In this document: positions 18,926-29,484 of the stretch, in pieces
Numbering within the stretch: the first letter of the stretch is position 1
Layout of the letters: every line of letters begins with the position of its first letter
NCBI RefSeq assembly: GCF_034479515.1
Contig: NZ_CP140152.1
Location: 5,022,001-5,086,000 of the forward strand
Direction: 5' to 3'
DNA: 64,000 nucleotides
From: Duganella zoogloeoides
GTDB taxonomy: Bacteria; Pseudomonadota; Gammaproteobacteria; Burkholderiales; Burkholderiaceae_D
Program-made: the position numbers and the translations under genes
Notes under the pieces: model-generated
Seen by the model: the letters and a program-made list of their open reading frames with translations, nothing else
What the model was told of the DNA's origin: nothing
Database searches by the model: none

Positions 18926-19312
18926 TCAGTGGGTGTCGAAATATTGTTGCAGGATGATGGCAGCGGCGCGGTCGTCGATCACTTCGCCGCGCTTGGCGCT
19001 GATCACGGCCGAGCTGTAGCGCTCGTCGACCAGTTCCACCGGCAAATTAAAACGGCCGTGCAGCTGGTTGGCGAACTTGCGTGCGCGCGCCGTCATGTCG
19101 TGGGGCGTGCCGTCCGGGTGCATCGGCAGGCCGACGACCAGCAGCGTGGGCTGCCACTCGTCGAGCAGGGTTTGAATCGCGGCAAAGCGGGTGGCGTTGT
19201 CGATCGCGGCAATGACCTTGACGGGCGTGGCCTGGCGAATCAGGGTATTGCCCATGGCCACGCCGATGCGTTTGACGCCGAAATCGAAGGCAAAGATGGT
19301 GTCAGCTCTCAC
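18926..19312 (-). CDS. ruvX: Putative pre-16S rRNA nuclease / Holliday junction resolvase-like protein
   Basis: YqgF/RuvX family, RNase H fold, 128 residues. The first acidic strand is FAFDFGVKRIGVAMG, then the family motifs VGLPMHPDG and DERYSSA. YqgF is implicated in 5' maturation of 16S rRNA. The start is GTG (no ATG is available before the conserved Asp strand). It follows algH by 12 bases; the algH-ruvX pair is widely conserved in proteobacteria. Confidence 0.95.
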   Translation of the reverse strand: MRADTIFAFDFGVKRIGVAMGNTLIRQATPVKVIAAIDNATRFAAIQTLLDEWQPTLLVVGLPMHPDGTPHDMTARARKFANQLHGRFNLPVELVDERYSSAVISAKRGEVIDDRAAAIILQQYFDTH

Positions 19313-19324
19313 AGGACAGACTTC

Positions 19325-19993
19325 TTACGCATGGCCGGCCTCGGACGCGAGCATCAGCGGGTCGATGCCCAGCAGGCGTATCGCCGCCGTGTAGCGTTGC
19401 TCGATCGGCACGCCGAACAGGATCTCGGGATCGGCGCCGACCGTGAGCCAGCCGTTGCGGCCGATCTCGTCTTCGAGCTGGCCCGGGCTCCAGCCCGAGT
19501 AGCCGATGGACACCAGCATGCGCGGCGGACCGTCGCCGGACGCTACCGCCTCGAGCACGTCGATCGACGTGGTGAACGCCACCTCGCTGGTGACGGTGAG
19601 CGACGACGAATAACGCTGGCCCGGCGTGTGCAGCACGAAACCGCGATCGTCCTGCACCGGGCCGCCGAACATGACCGGCTGATCGACCGCGCTGTCCTGG
19701 TCGCCCTCGAGCTTGAGGTCGATCCGTTCGAACAGCACTTGCATGGTCATGTCGGTGGGCTTGTTGATCACCACGCCCAGCACGCCGTTTTCATTGTGTT
19801 CGCAGACATACACCACGGTGCCGCCGAAGACCGGATCTTGCATGGAAGGCATGGCGATCAGGAAATGATTGGCCAGGTTCAGTTGCGGGACCGGGCCGTC
19901 GCCCTCGGTGGCGGTGGCGCTCAATGGGGCCAACGGGTCTTCCTGTAACAAGCCGGGGACAGGAAGCGTTTTGCCGATTTTGCTCTTCTTCAT
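19325..19993 (-). CDS. algH: YqgE/AlgH family protein
   Basis: 222 residues. Recognised by NHFLIAMPSMQDPVFGGTVVYVCEHNENGVLGVVINKP at the start of the domain (shown here in shortened form: LIAMPSMQDPVF, then GVVINKP), FGGPVQDDRGFVLH, and SIGYSGWSPGQLEDEI. The family is conserved next to ruvX; AlgH has been linked to alginate regulation but its biochemical activity is unknown. The frame is open to 20122. The ATG at 19993 has AGAGAG about 8 bases upstream, whereas the ATG at 19999 is too close to it. First gene of the algH-ruvX-pyrR-pyrB-pyrC'-plsC unit, divergent from the photolyase. Confidence 0.9.
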   Translation of the reverse strand: MKKSKIGKTLPVPGLLQEDPLAPLSATATEGDGPVPQLNLANHFLIAMPSMQDPVFGGTVVYVCEHNENGVLGVVINKPTDMTMQVLFERIDLKLEGDQDSAVDQPVMFGGPVQDDRGFVLHTPGQRYSSSLTVTSEVAFTTSIDVLEAVASGDGPPRMLVSIGYSGWSPGQLEDEIGRNGWLTVGADPEILFGVPIEQRYTAAIRLLGIDPLMLASEAGHA

Positions 19994-20129
19994 ACGCATT
20001 GCTCTCTGTGTGCGGGGCCGCGCAGGGCGGTCGGTGCTAGTATTCGCATCTAGCAAGTCACCGCGTAGTTTACACTGAAATCGCAGCGCACCGACGATTG
20101 CGTTGCCCCACAAGATAGACACAGACTCA

Positions 20130-21578
20130 ATGAAACACGATTCAACCCTGGTATGGCTGCGCCGCGATCTGCGCGTTTTCGATCATGTTGCCCTGCATCA
20201 GGCACTGCAAGACAGCCACAAAGTCTACTGCGCATTCATCTATGACAGCACCATCCTGGACGCTTTGCCGCGCCAGGACCGGCGCGTGGACTTCATACAC
20301 GCCAGCGTGGCCGAGGTCGATGCCGAACTGCGCCAGATGGGCGGTTGCCTGCTGGCACGCCACGGCGATCCGCTGACGGCAATCCCGGCGCTGGCCGCCG
20401 AATTGAAAGTCGATGCAGTGTATTGCAACCACGACTACGAGCCGCAGGCCATCGCCCGTGATGCCGCTGTTGCCAAAGCGCTGCAAGCCGACGGCCGCGC
20501 GTTCGCCAGCTTCAAGGACCAGGTGGTGTTCGAGAAAAGCGAAGTGCTGTCGCAAACGGGCGGCGTGTTCTCCGTCTTCACCCCGTACAAGAATGCCTGG
20601 CTCAAGAAGCTCGACGCCGATCCGAGCGTGATCGCGCCTTACCATATCGAACCGCACGCCGCGCGCCTGGCGCCGCCTCCCTCGCCCGCACCCAAGTTGC
20701 CCACCTTGAAGCAGCTCGGCTTCGAACAGAGCAACCTGGCCGAACTGAAAATTCCCACCGGCATGTCCGGCGCCGCCCAACTGTTCGAGGATTTCCTGCC
20801 GCGCATCGCGCACTACAAGACCGCGCGCGACTTCCCTGCCGTGAAAGGCCCGTCGTACCTGTCGCTGCATTTCCGCTTCGGCACGCTGTCGGTGCGCCAC
20901 CTGGTGCGCACGGTGGTGGACCTGATGGCGCGCGGCGGCGGTGGCGAAGGCGCACCGGTGTGGCTGGCGGAACTGATCTGGCGCGAGTTCTACGCCATGA
21001 TCCTGTTCCACAACCCGCACGTGGTGGGCGGCTCGTTCAAGCCCGCCTACGACGCCATCGAATGGGAAACCGGCGAGGAAGCCGACGAACTGTTCGCAGC
21101 CTGGTGCGAAGCGCGCACCGGCTACCCGCTGGTGGACGCGGCCATGCTGCAACTGAACCAGACCGGCTATATGCACAACCGCCTGCGCATGGTCACCGCC
21201 TGCTTCCTGATCAAGGACCTCGGCATCGACTGGCGCCGGGGCGAGGCCTATTTCGCGCTGCACCTGAACGATTTCGACCTGGCCTCGAACAACGGCGGCT
21301 GGCAGTGGGCGTCATCGTCGGGCTGCGATGCGCAACCGTACTTCCGCATCTTCAACCCGATCACGCAGTCGGAAAAATTCGACGGCGCCGGCAAATTCAT
21401 CCGCCGCTACCTGCCGCAGCTGAAGCACCTGACCGACAAGGAAATCCACGCGCCATGGGTGCACTCCCGCATGGAACCGCTCAAGTACCCGGGCCCGATC
21501 GTCATGCACGACGAGGCGCGCAAGCGCACGCTTGAGCGCTATGAAGTCGTCAAGAAGGTCAAACCGCCGGAGGATTGA
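20130..21578 (+). CDS. phrB: Deoxyribodipyrimidine photolyase (CPD photolyase, class I)
   Basis: Light-dependent DNA repair flavoenzyme that splits cyclobutane pyrimidine dimers. 482 residues. The N-terminal antenna domain begins LVWLRRDLRVFDH. The FAD-binding domain contains WREFY, the MHNRLRM motif, and ASSSGCDAQPYFRIFNP near the C terminus, typical of the class I CPD photolyase/cryptochrome family. The ATG at 20130 gives the canonical N terminus; a TTG 27 bases upstream is less likely. Its 3' end overlaps the convergent chpA by 20 bases. Confidence 0.95.
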   Translation: MKHDSTLVWLRRDLRVFDHVALHQALQDSHKVYCAFIYDSTILDALPRQDRRVDFIHASVAEVDAELRQMGGCLLARHGDPLTAIPALAAELKVDAVYCNHDYEPQAIARDAAVAKALQADGRAFASFKDQVVFEKSEVLSQTGGVFSVFTPYKNAWLKKLDADPSVIAPYHIEPHAARLAPPPSPAPKLPTLKQLGFEQSNLAELKIPTGMSGAAQLFEDFLPRIAHYKTARDFPAVKGPSYLSLHFRFGTLSVRHLVRTVVDLMARGGGGEGAPVWLAELIWREFYAMILFHNPHVVGGSFKPAYDAIEWETGEEADELFAAWCEARTGYPLVDAAMLQLNQTGYMHNRLRMVTACFLIKDLGIDWRRGEAYFALHLNDFDLASNNGGWQWASSSGCDAQPYFRIFNPITQSEKFDGAGKFIRRYLPQLKHLTDKEIHAPWVHSRMEPLKYPGPIVMHDEARKRTLERYEVVKKVKPPED

Positions 21579-24500
21579 GCAGTTTTTCCATCGTCTCGAG
21601 CAGCTCCGGCTCCTGGAACGGTTTGCCGAAGAAGGCATCCACGCCCAGGTCCAGCGCGTAGTTGCGATGCTTGTCGGCGCTGCGCGACGTGATCATGATG
21701 ATCGGGATGCCGGCAGTGCGTTCATCGCCGCGTACCTGGCGCGTGAGATCGAAACCGTCCATGCGCGGCATTTCGATATCGACCAGCAGCAGGTCGGGCT
21801 GGTGCTCGCGCAGCTGTTCCAGCGCATCGACGCCATCCTTGGCCAGCAGCACCCGGTAGCCTTCGCGCTCGAGCAGGCGCCCGGTCACGCGGCGCACCGT
21901 CATCGAATCATCGACCACCATCACCGTGGCCGCGTGCGCACGCGTCGCCGTGCCGGCATCGGCATCGGTGTCGCCGTGGACCGCCTGCGCATACTGGGCG
22001 CGCGCCTCCGGGTTTTGCGCCAGGTGGTGCAGCAGCGCCACCGGGTTGAGAATCAACACGATGTCGCCCGACCCCAGCACGGTGGCGCCGGCGATACCGG
22101 CCATGCGCGCAAGCTGCGGGCCGATATTCTTGACCACCACCTCGCGGTTGCCCAGCACTTCGTCCACCTGCAATGCCAGCCGCTCGGTGCCATTTTTGAG
22201 CATCATCACCGGCGCCGACTGGTTGACCTGCGGCTGCATGTCAATATCGCCCAGCAGCGCGGGCAGGTAGTGCAGCGCGGCCTGGCGGCCATGCAGCGCC
22301 ACGTGGCCGTTCAGGTGGCCAACCTGGTGGGCGGCGGCCAGCGCCTCCCCGTTCATCTGCTGCACCTGCTCGACCAGGATGGCCGGCAGGGCGTAGCTGC
22401 GGCCCCCGGCAGCCACCAGCACAACCTGGGTGACCGCCAGCGTGAGCGGCAGGCGAATCACGAAACGCGTGCCCTGCCCCGGCGTCGATTCCAGGTCCAC
22501 CCGGCCGCCCAGGGCCTGCGCCTCGGACTGCACGATATCCATGCCCACGCCGCGGCCCGACAATTCGGTCAGCGCTTCGGCGGTGGTGAAGCCCGGCTCG
22601 AAAATCAGGTCGGCCACCTGCGCCTCGGTGACATCTTCGCCTTCTGCCAGCAAGCCGCTGGCGACGCCCTTGGCGCGGATGCGCTCGAGGTCCAGGCCGG
22701 CGCCGTCGTCGGAAAATTCGATGACCACCTCGTTGCCCTGCTGCGCCACTTCCATCAGCAGCTCGCCGGTTTCGCTCTTGCCGGCCGCCGTGCGTGCGGC
22801 GCGCGGTTCCACGCCGTGGGCAATCGCATTGCGCAGCAGGTGTTCGAACGGCGCGGCCATGCGTTCGAGCACGCCGCGATCGATTTCCACGCCGCCGCCG
22901 CGCAGGTCGAGGTTGACGCGCTTGTCCACTTCCTTGGCGCTCTGGCGCGCCACCCGGAACAGGCGCTCGGCAATGCTGGCAAACGGCACCATGCGCACCC
23001 GCATCAGGTCGCGCTGGAGGTCGCGCGTGAGGCGCGCCTGCACCACCAGGTCGTCGCTGGCGTGATTGACGCTGTGCGACAGGTGCTCGTGCAGGCTGGC
23101 CGCATCGTTGACGCTTTCGGCCATCATGCGCGTGAGTTCCTGCAGGCGCGTAAAGCGGTCGAATTCGAGCGGATCGAAATCGCGCTCGTTGACGTCGGCC
23201 ATGCGCGACATGCTCGAGGCGATCTGCGACTCGGCCTGCATTTCGATTTCGCGTAGCTGCCGGCGCAAGCGCGACAGGTTGTCGGACACGTCGCCCAGCG
23301 TGGCGCGCATGGCGCCCACTTCGTTTTCCAGCCGCGAGCGGGCGATCGACACTTCGCCGGCCTGGTTGACCAGGCGGTCGAGGATATCGGCGCGCACCCG
23401 CACCAGCGGCGATTTGTTGGCCGGCTGGTCGTCGGCGCACGGCGCGGACGGCGCATCGGCGCATGGTGCGGCGCCAGGATCGGCCGCCGCATCGGCTTCC
23501 ACGGCAGCGGCCATGCCGCCCTGCTGCAACTGCTCGAACAGCAGCAGCGCGTGGTCGTAATGGGCCAGCAGCTCGTCGAACGCCAGCGGCGTGGCGGAAC
23601 CTTCGTGCACCATGTTTTCGATATGGGTTTCGATCTCGTGCACGTGCTGGCCCAGGCGCATGGCGCCGGCCATGCGCGCGCTACCCTTGACCGTGTGCAG
23701 CAGGCGCAGCAAACCTTGCGCGTGGCCGGCATCAAGCGGTGCGCCCTGCCAGGCGCGCAAGGCCTCGCCTACCTGTGGCAGCAGGTCGGCGCCTTCTTCG
23801 AGGAACACGGCCAGCAGTTCGGCGTCCAGTTCATCGTTGAAAATGGCCGGCGGAGCGTCGCGCTGCGCCGGGGCGGCCAGTGGCAGTTCGGTGATGCCGG
23901 TGTCGGCGTGGAATGGTGCCGGGACTGCTACCGGGTCTGCTGCTGGTACTGGTTCCGAGGTGGATTCGGCCGGAGCGGGCAGTGGCTGCGAAGTCATTTC
24001 GGCGGCCGGTGCGGCGATGTGCAGCGGCGGCTCGGCAAAGGTTTCGTCGAAGGCAGCGTTGAACAAGTCGTCGATATCGTCATCGACGCGCGGCTCGACC
24101 TTGCGCCAGCCTTTTTTCGGCGCTGGCGCCGGCTCGGCGGATGCCGGCACGGTCCCGCTCAGCTGGTCGTACACCTGGCGGAACATGGCGTCCAGCGGCG
24201 ATTCGTCGTGCGCCGCCGCGCCAGGCGCCTGTGCGCCGGCCACCAGCTGGTCGAGTTGCGCGTCCAATGCGGCGTTGGCGGCCGGTGCGCTCGCTTGCAG
24301 CTGCGCGCGCAGCGCCGCCAGCGCGGCGATCAATTCCGGCTGGGCGGCCGGCATGTCGCCGCGACCCACGGTATCGACCATCTGCCGCAGGCGCTGCGCC
24401 GTGAAATCGAACAAGTCGTGCTGCGCCTGGTCGAGGAAAGGCGCGGGCGCCTGCAGCGCGACCAACGTGTCTTCCAGCGCCAGCGCCAGCGCGCGCAGCA

Positions 24501-26619
24501 CGGGCACGCCCACGGTGCCGGAAATACCGGCCAGCGTGTGCGCGGCCCGCAGCGACTGCGGTTCGGCGGCGCGTTGCGGGATCTGGCGCCAGGCGCCGAA
24601 GTCGTGCGCCAGCTGGTCCACCAGCTGCCCGGCTTCCGCCAGGAAGATGGCGAGCAGCGGGGCCGGGATAGCGGCGTCACCAGCAGGCAGGTTGTCCGCG
24701 CTGGCCAATGCGTCAGAGGCGCCGGAGGCATCGGCTGTGTCGGCAGTCTCGGCCGCATCGGCAACGCCATCGATCACGCGCCTGGCGTCGGCAGCCAAAG
24801 CCTGGGCGCGGGTGGTCAGCGGCGCTTGCGCGCCGTCGCTGGCCAGCAGGTCGGTCCAGGCGCGCAGTTCGCGGGCGGCCCGTTCCAGCAAGGCGGTCAG
24901 CGCGGCGTCCACCGGGCGCTCTTCGGCCAGCCAGGTATTCATTACGCGCTCGATGGCGTGGGCGCCGTCGGCGAAGTCGTCCAACGCCACGGTGCGGGCG
25001 CTGCCCTTCAGGGTGTTGAACGAGCGGCGCAGCATGATCAGGTACTGTTCGTTGCCCGGTCCATCGACGGCCAGCGTGGTATCGGCGAAGTCCAGCGTCT
25101 CACGCGCCTCCGAGAGAAACAGCTCCAGCAGGTGCGGCGCGTTGGCGGCCGTCTCCACGGCGGGCACGGTTTCCGGCGGCGGTGCGGCGGGGGGCGGCGG
25201 CGGCACTGCGTCGTCGAGCACCGGGATCGATTCCGCGCCTGCCATCTTGGAAAATGGCACCGCGCGGAAGCTGCCCTGCCGCGCATCGTAGGCAAAGCGC
25301 TGGCGCGCCCCGGCCGCGTTGTGCGCCAGCAGCTCGGCAAAGAAACCCAGGGCGCTGAGGTTGTGCACCACGTCGTCGAGCGTTTTCGCTTCCTGCGCCG
25401 GATCGGCGCCGTCCTGCGCCAGGGCCGCTACCTGCGACTGTACTTGCAGGGCGGCCTGGGCGGCGGCCGGCTGCTCCAGCTCCGTCAATGTCGCCTGCAA
25501 TCCATCGAGCGCCGGCGCCAGCCCGGTCAATGCCGCGCGCTGCTGCGGGTCGGCATAAAACCGGTCCAGCGCGTGCTCCACCGCGCGCAGCGCTGCCTTG
25601 ATCTCGGCGGTGCTGCGCTCCGGTGCGGCATCCTGCCAGCTGCGCGCCTGCGCGGGCGCCAGCGCATCGCGCTGGCCGTAGCGGCGGGTGTCGTAGTCGG
25701 GCGGCGCCAGGCCGTCCAGCGCAAACGCCGCGTGCAGCGCGCGCGCCGTGGGCGAACCGCTGTCCGGACCGGCCACCGCGATGAAGAACAAGGCGTCGCG
25801 CAGCATGGCGTCCGGCTGGGCGGCATTGCCCTGGGAGAGGCGCCGCAATTGCAGGTTGATCATGCCAAACAGCTGCTTGACCTGCACGCTGCCGGCGATA
25901 TCGCCGCCGGCCACCAGTTCGGCAAAGGCTTGCAGCGCCAGCCAGAACGCGCGCGGCTTTGCCTCCTGCTGGACGGCAGCCACCGCCGCCACCGCATCGG
26001 TCAGGGCGGCGGCGTGCTCGCGCTGCTGCGCCGGATCCGCGCTTTTCAGGTAGGGCAGCAGTGCGCGCTCGAAGCGCTGGCGGCGGGCGGCGTAGTCGGG
26101 GGCGGTGTCGGGCACCGCATCGGCAGCAGCAGGCAATTCCACGGCGCGCGCCAGGTCGGGGAAAAACAGGTCGGCCGGATGGATGCGTTCCGCCCCGACG
26201 ATTTCCTGCACCGCGCGGTAGTACGGGTACAGCCTGGCCGGCTGCGATGGCGCGCCGGCCAGCAGCTCTTCCAGGTATTCCACCAGCGCCTGGTACAGCT
26301 GGGTGACCGCTTCCACGTGATCAGTCGTGCATTTGACGGCGCCCGACTTGAAGCGGTCAAGCGCGGTCTCGGCCAGCGCCGTGACCTGGCCCACGCCTTC
26401 CACATCGACCATCTGCAAAGCGCCATGGGCCTGGTGCAAATGGGTCTTGGCGTGCTGCAGCTGGGTGGCCTGGTCTTCGGCGGCGCGCCCGCCCGCTTCC
26501 TGCAAGGCGGTGCGCGAACGGGCCAGCGCTTCGCGGATTTCCTCCATCACCCACGACAGCGGACCGGTGTCGATGGGAGTTGCGGTGGTGATTGCGTGAG
26601 CAGTGTCAGTGGTCGTCAT
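21559..26619 (-). CDS. chpA: Hybrid chemosensory histidine kinase with multiple Hpt domains and a receiver (ChpA/PilL type)
   Basis: 1686-residue CheA-like kinase of the type IV pilus (Pil-Chp) chemosensory pathway. The visible order is: an N-terminal helical region with a possible Hpt-like His65; a degenerate Hpt in which the phospho-His is replaced by Asn535 (NTLKGSAR); Hpt with His694 (AHTLAG); Hpt with His975 (LHTVKGSAR); a dimerisation region; a HATPase domain with N-box LLRNAIAHGVE near 1265; a CheW-like domain around 1400-1530; and a C-terminal receiver with phosphoacceptor Asp1614 (LLLVDIEMPRMDG). Acidic/Pro linkers separate the modules. It is the last gene after pilJ (30-base gap). 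Pseudomonas ChpA is larger with more phosphotransfer domains; this one is reduced. Confidence 0.93.
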   Translation of the reverse strand: MTTTDTAHAITTATPIDTGPLSWVMEEIREALARSRTALQEAGGRAAEDQATQLQHAKTHLHQAHGALQMVDVEGVGQVTALAETALDRFKSGAVKCTTDHVEAVTQLYQALVEYLEELLAGAPSQPARLYPYYRAVQEIVGAERIHPADLFFPDLARAVELPAAADAVPDTAPDYAARRQRFERALLPYLKSADPAQQREHAAALTDAVAAVAAVQQEAKPRAFWLALQAFAELVAGGDIAGSVQVKQLFGMINLQLRRLSQGNAAQPDAMLRDALFFIAVAGPDSGSPTARALHAAFALDGLAPPDYDTRRYGQRDALAPAQARSWQDAAPERSTAEIKAALRAVEHALDRFYADPQQRAALTGLAPALDGLQATLTELEQPAAAQAALQVQSQVAALAQDGADPAQEAKTLDDVVHNLSALGFFAELLAHNAAGARQRFAYDARQGSFRAVPFSKMAGAESIPVLDDAVPPPPPAAPPPETVPAVETAANAPHLLELFLSEARETLDFADTTLAVDGPGNEQYLIMLRRSFNTLKGSARTVALDDFADGAHAIERVMNTWLAEERPVDAALTALLERAARELRAWTDLLASDGAQAPLTTRAQALAADARRVIDGVADAAETADTADASGASDALASADNLPAGDAAIPAPLLAIFLAEAGQLVDQLAHDFGAWRQIPQRAAEPQSLRAAHTLAGISGTVGVPVLRALALALEDTLVALQAPAPFLDQAQHDLFDFTAQRLRQMVDTVGRGDMPAAQPELIAALAALRAQLQASAPAANAALDAQLDQLVAGAQAPGAAAHDESPLDAMFRQVYDQLSGTVPASAEPAPAPKKGWRKVEPRVDDDIDDLFNAAFDETFAEPPLHIAAPAAEMTSQPLPAPAESTSEPVPAADPVAVPAPFHADTGITELPLAAPAQRDAPPAIFNDELDAELLAVFLEEGADLLPQVGEALRAWQGAPLDAGHAQGLLRLLHTVKGSARMAGAMRLGQHVHEIETHIENMVHEGSATPLAFDELLAHYDHALLLFEQLQQGGMAAAVEADAAADPGAAPCADAPSAPCADDQPANKSPLVRVRADILDRLVNQAGEVSIARSRLENEVGAMRATLGDVSDNLSRLRRQLREIEMQAESQIASSMSRMADVNERDFDPLEFDRFTRLQELTRMMAESVNDAASLHEHLSHSVNHASDDLVVQARLTRDLQRDLMRVRMVPFASIAERLFRVARQSAKEVDKRVNLDLRGGGVEIDRGVLERMAAPFEHLLRNAIAHGVEPRAARTAAGKSETGELLMEVAQQGNEVVIEFSDDGAGLDLERIRAKGVASGLLAEGEDVTEAQVADLIFEPGFTTAEALTELSGRGVGMDIVQSEAQALGGRVDLESTPGQGTRFVIRLPLTLAVTQVVLVAAGGRSYALPAILVEQVQQMNGEALAAAHQVGHLNGHVALHGRQAALHYLPALLGDIDMQPQVNQSAPVMMLKNGTERLALQVDEVLGNREVVVKNIGPQLARMAGIAGATVLGSGDIVLILNPVALLHHLAQNPEARAQYAQAVHGDTDADAGTATRAHAATVMVVDDSMTVRRVTGRLLEREGYRVLLAKDGVDALEQLREHQPDLLLVDIEMPRMDGFDLTRQVRGDERTAGIPIIMITSRSADKHRNYALDLGVDAFFGKPFQEPELLETMEKLLNPPAV

Positions 26620-26649
26620 GCTGGTACCGGCCTTTCAATGTTGTGCCGC

Positions 26650-28878
26650 TCAGGAGGCGATGCGGAACCGCGCCACCGAGTTTTTCAGTTCCTGCGCCAG
26701 CACCGACAGTTTATGGATCGACTGCGCGGTGTGCTGGGTGCCGTCCTGGGTCTGTTCGGTGACGGTCAGGATCAGCTGGATGTTGCGCGCCACGCCGCTG
26801 GCCGACGTGGCCTGCTCGCCGGTGGCCTGGGCGATGCCGGAAATCAGTTCCGCCAGGTGGTGCGACACGTTCGAAATATCGTTCAGGGCCGCGCCGGCGG
26901 CGTCGGACAGGCGCGTGCCCTCCACCACCCCGCGCGTGGATTTTTCCATGGCCGCCACCGCGTCGTGGGTGTCGGTCTGGATGGTGCGCACCAGCGCGCC
27001 GATCTGCTTGGCGGCGGCGGCCGACCGCTCCGCCAGCCGCTGCACTTCCTCCGCCACCACCGTGAAGCCGCGCCCCGCTTCGCCGGCGGAAGCCGCCTGG
27101 ATGGCGGCGTTCAGCGCCAGCACATTGGTCTGCTCGGTGATGTCGGAAATGAGTTCGGTGATTTCGCCGATCTCCTGGGACGACTCACCGAGGCGCTTGA
27201 TGCGCTTGGACGTATCCTGGATCTGGTCGCGGATCTCGTGCATGCCGAAGATGGCGTTGGCCACGGCGGTCGATCCCAGGTTGGCAGCGGCCACCGATTG
27301 CCGCGCCACGGCGGCCGATTCGCTGGCGGAGCGCGAGACGTCGGTGATCTGGTCGGCCATGCGCACCACGGTGCTGCTCACGTCCTGGATTTCGCGCGAC
27401 TGCTGCTGCGAGGCGCGCAGCAAATCGTTGGAAATGCTATGCGCGTGCAGCGAGGCCCGCGTGACCTGTTCGGCGGTGGCGGTGACCCGCCCCACCAGCA
27501 CCCGCAGCTCCTCCACCGTGTAATTGACGGTGTCGGCAATCGCCCCGGTGACGTTCTCCGACACGGTAGCGCGCACGGTCAGGTCGCCATCGGCCACTTT
27601 TTGCAGCTCGTTCATCAGGCGCAGGATGGCGGCCTGGTTCTGGGCGTTGGTTTCGCGGGCCGCTTCCTCCTTGCGCTGCGACTCCACGCGCAGGGCGTCG
27701 GCCTCGCGGCGGCGGCGGTCGGCGCCGCGCGTGCGGTTGTTGGAATCGACCAGCAGTACGCGGCCGATGGCCACCGCCATCACCAGCGTGAGCATGCCGC
27801 AGCCCACCATCAGCCAGAAGGTCAGACCCAGTGAATCCTGCTCGGCGCGATAGGACTGCTGCAGCGTGTAGAGGCGCTGGCGCAGCGCCTCGTTCTCGTT
27901 GAAGATCAGCCGTTCGGCGTTCTTGGCGGCGCTGAATTTATCGAGCTTGTCGAGGATGGCCGCCACCAGCTTCTGGTAGTCCTCGAACTGCGCCTTGAGC
28001 GCGACGATTTTCTCGCGCAGCTCAGGCTCGCGCGCGGCGCTCAAACCCTGCGCGGCGCTGCCGACGAGGAAGCCTTCGAGGGTGGTGCGGAACACCGTGG
28101 TGTCGCGCCCCAGCTGGAATGCGGTTTCGGAACTGATGCCGCCGGCGGTGAGGAATTCGCTGGCGCTGCGGCTCATGCGCTGGGTAAGCATGGTGAGCTT
28201 GCCCAGCGCGGCGATCTCGCGCGCCGAACCGCCGCCGGCCACGCGCAAGGCGCTGATCTCCTCGGTGCGGGCCAGCAGGTCGGGCGACATGGCATTGAGC
28301 TTGTTCAGGGTCTGATCGACGCCACTGAGATCGGTCTTGAGGGTGAGGATGGTGGCGGCGGCCAGGTCGGTGGCGCCCCACTGCTTGCGCACCGATTCCA
28401 CGGTTGCGGCCAGGTCGGCTCCGGGCGCGCGCAGCTGGCGGCCCTGCACCTTGCCGCCGCGCGTCATCAGCGTGATGTCGTTATTGAGTTCGCGCCGGCT
28501 TTCCTCGAGCTGGCGAAACGCTTCGTCGCTGCCCTGCACCGCGTTCGGCGCGGCCTTGCCGATGCGCTGCGAGTGCATCAGCGCGTCGCTGGCAACCTGG
28601 GTTTGCGCCGACCGGTTGGCGCTGTAGATGGTGTTGAGGGCGACGCAGGCGGCCGAGACGCTCAGGCTGATGCCAAGCGCGGTGGACAGGATGCTCAACT
28701 GGCGCTGGGTGGGCAGGCGGCCGATCAGCGGCAGCCGTTTCAGACCGGGCCGGGCTTCGTGCTGACCGTCGGCTGCCGCCGTGGCGGCGCCGAGACGGTC
28801 GAGCGCATCGCGCAGGCGCACCGGTCCGCCCTGCTGCGCGCGCGCGGCAGCGATATGGTCGAAGCTTTCCTGGTCCAA
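26650..28878 (-). CDS. pilJ: Type IV pilus methyl-accepting chemoreceptor PilJ
   Basis: 742-residue membrane chemoreceptor that feeds signals to ChpA through PilI. TM1 is about residues 61-85 and TM2 about 351-376. Between them lies a periplasmic region with two PilJ-type helical modules. The cytoplasmic part has a HAMP-like segment and the MCP signalling hairpin [20 protein letters not shown], where the Q/S replacements compared with standard receptors are typical of PilJ. A ~50-residue cytoplasmic N-terminal extension precedes TM1. The start is a TTG with AAGGA at correct spacing. It is located in the pilGHIJ-chpA operon. Confidence 0.93.
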   Translation of the reverse strand: MDQESFDHIAAARAQQGGPVRLRDALDRLGAATAAADGQHEARPGLKRLPLIGRLPTQRQLSILSTALGISLSVSAACVALNTIYSANRSAQTQVASDALMHSQRIGKAAPNAVQGSDEAFRQLEESRRELNNDITLMTRGGKVQGRQLRAPGADLAATVESVRKQWGATDLAAATILTLKTDLSGVDQTLNKLNAMSPDLLARTEEISALRVAGGGSAREIAALGKLTMLTQRMSRSASEFLTAGGISSETAFQLGRDTTVFRTTLEGFLVGSAAQGLSAAREPELREKIVALKAQFEDYQKLVAAILDKLDKFSAAKNAERLIFNENEALRQRLYTLQQSYRAEQDSLGLTFWLMVGCGMLTLVMAVAIGRVLLVDSNNRTRGADRRRREADALRVESQRKEEAARETNAQNQAAILRLMNELQKVADGDLTVRATVSENVTGAIADTVNYTVEELRVLVGRVTATAEQVTRASLHAHSISNDLLRASQQQSREIQDVSSTVVRMADQITDVSRSASESAAVARQSVAAANLGSTAVANAIFGMHEIRDQIQDTSKRIKRLGESSQEIGEITELISDITEQTNVLALNAAIQAASAGEAGRGFTVVAEEVQRLAERSAAAAKQIGALVRTIQTDTHDAVAAMEKSTRGVVEGTRLSDAAGAALNDISNVSHHLAELISGIAQATGEQATSASGVARNIQLILTVTEQTQDGTQHTAQSIHKLSVLAQELKNSVARFRIAS

Positions 28879-28893
28879 ACCCGTTCCTTCCCT

Positions 28894-29481
28894 TTAAAAG
28901 CCCACCAGCGCAAAGCGTGGCTCGCGCACCAGTTGCGCCAGGTCCAGCAGCGTCCAGCGCCGGTCCTCGCCGTCGTCAAACTGGTGAGCGGCCCAGGCGG
29001 GCGCGCCGGCGCCGGGCACGGCGACCGCCTGCATCTCGGACGAGGTGCGCAGTCCCAGCACGCGGTCGGCCAGCAGCGCGCAGTTGAAGCCCAGTTTAGG
29101 CGAAAAGGTAATCAGGCGGCGCTCGGCCGACGTTGCGGCACTGGTACCGGCAACCGCACCGGGCTGGCCCTGGTAGCGCGCCAGGTCGATCACGCCGGTC
29201 AGGTCGCCGCGGATATTGGCCAGGCCCAGGTACCACGGGCGCGCCAGCGGCACCGGCGACACCGGTTGCGGCGTGACGATCTCGCCGATCTGGGTGAGGT
29301 CCAGCAGGTAATGCCGGCCGGCGATCACCACGCCCAGCTCGCGCACGCCGGCGGCAGCGCCGCTCTTGGCCGCCTGCATGCGTTCGAGCAGCTGCACCTG
29401 GTACTGGCGCAGGCTGCTGCGGCGCTCGCCGGCTGGCGGACCGTCGGTGGGATCGAGGGGTGCGGGCGTGGCGGCGTCCAT
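28894..29481 (-). CDS. pilI: CheW-like adaptor PilI
   Basis: 195-residue CheW-domain protein that couples PilJ to the ChpA kinase. The conserved adaptor features include LTQIGEIVTPQPVSPVPLARPWYLGLANIRGDLTGVIDL (abbreviated: the RPWYLGLANIRG loop), FNCALLADRVLG, and a C-terminal LLDLAQLV strand. Located 3 bases after pilH and 15 bases before pilJ, hence part of the same operon. Confidence 0.92.
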   Translation of the reverse strand: MDAATPAPLDPTDGPPAGERRSSLRQYQVQLLERMQAAKSGAAAGVRELGVVIAGRHYLLDLTQIGEIVTPQPVSPVPLARPWYLGLANIRGDLTGVIDLARYQGQPGAVAGTSAATSAERRLITFSPKLGFNCALLADRVLGLRTSSEMQAVAVPGAGAPAWAAHQFDDGEDRRWTLLDLAQLVREPRFALVGF

Positions 29482-29484
29482 CGC

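Noticed and set aside
23551..27834. Open frame of 1427 codons on the plus strand
   Set aside because: Antisense to chpA and pilJ, in GC-rich DNA where stops are rare. Its composition is Arg/Gly/Ala/His-rich without domains.
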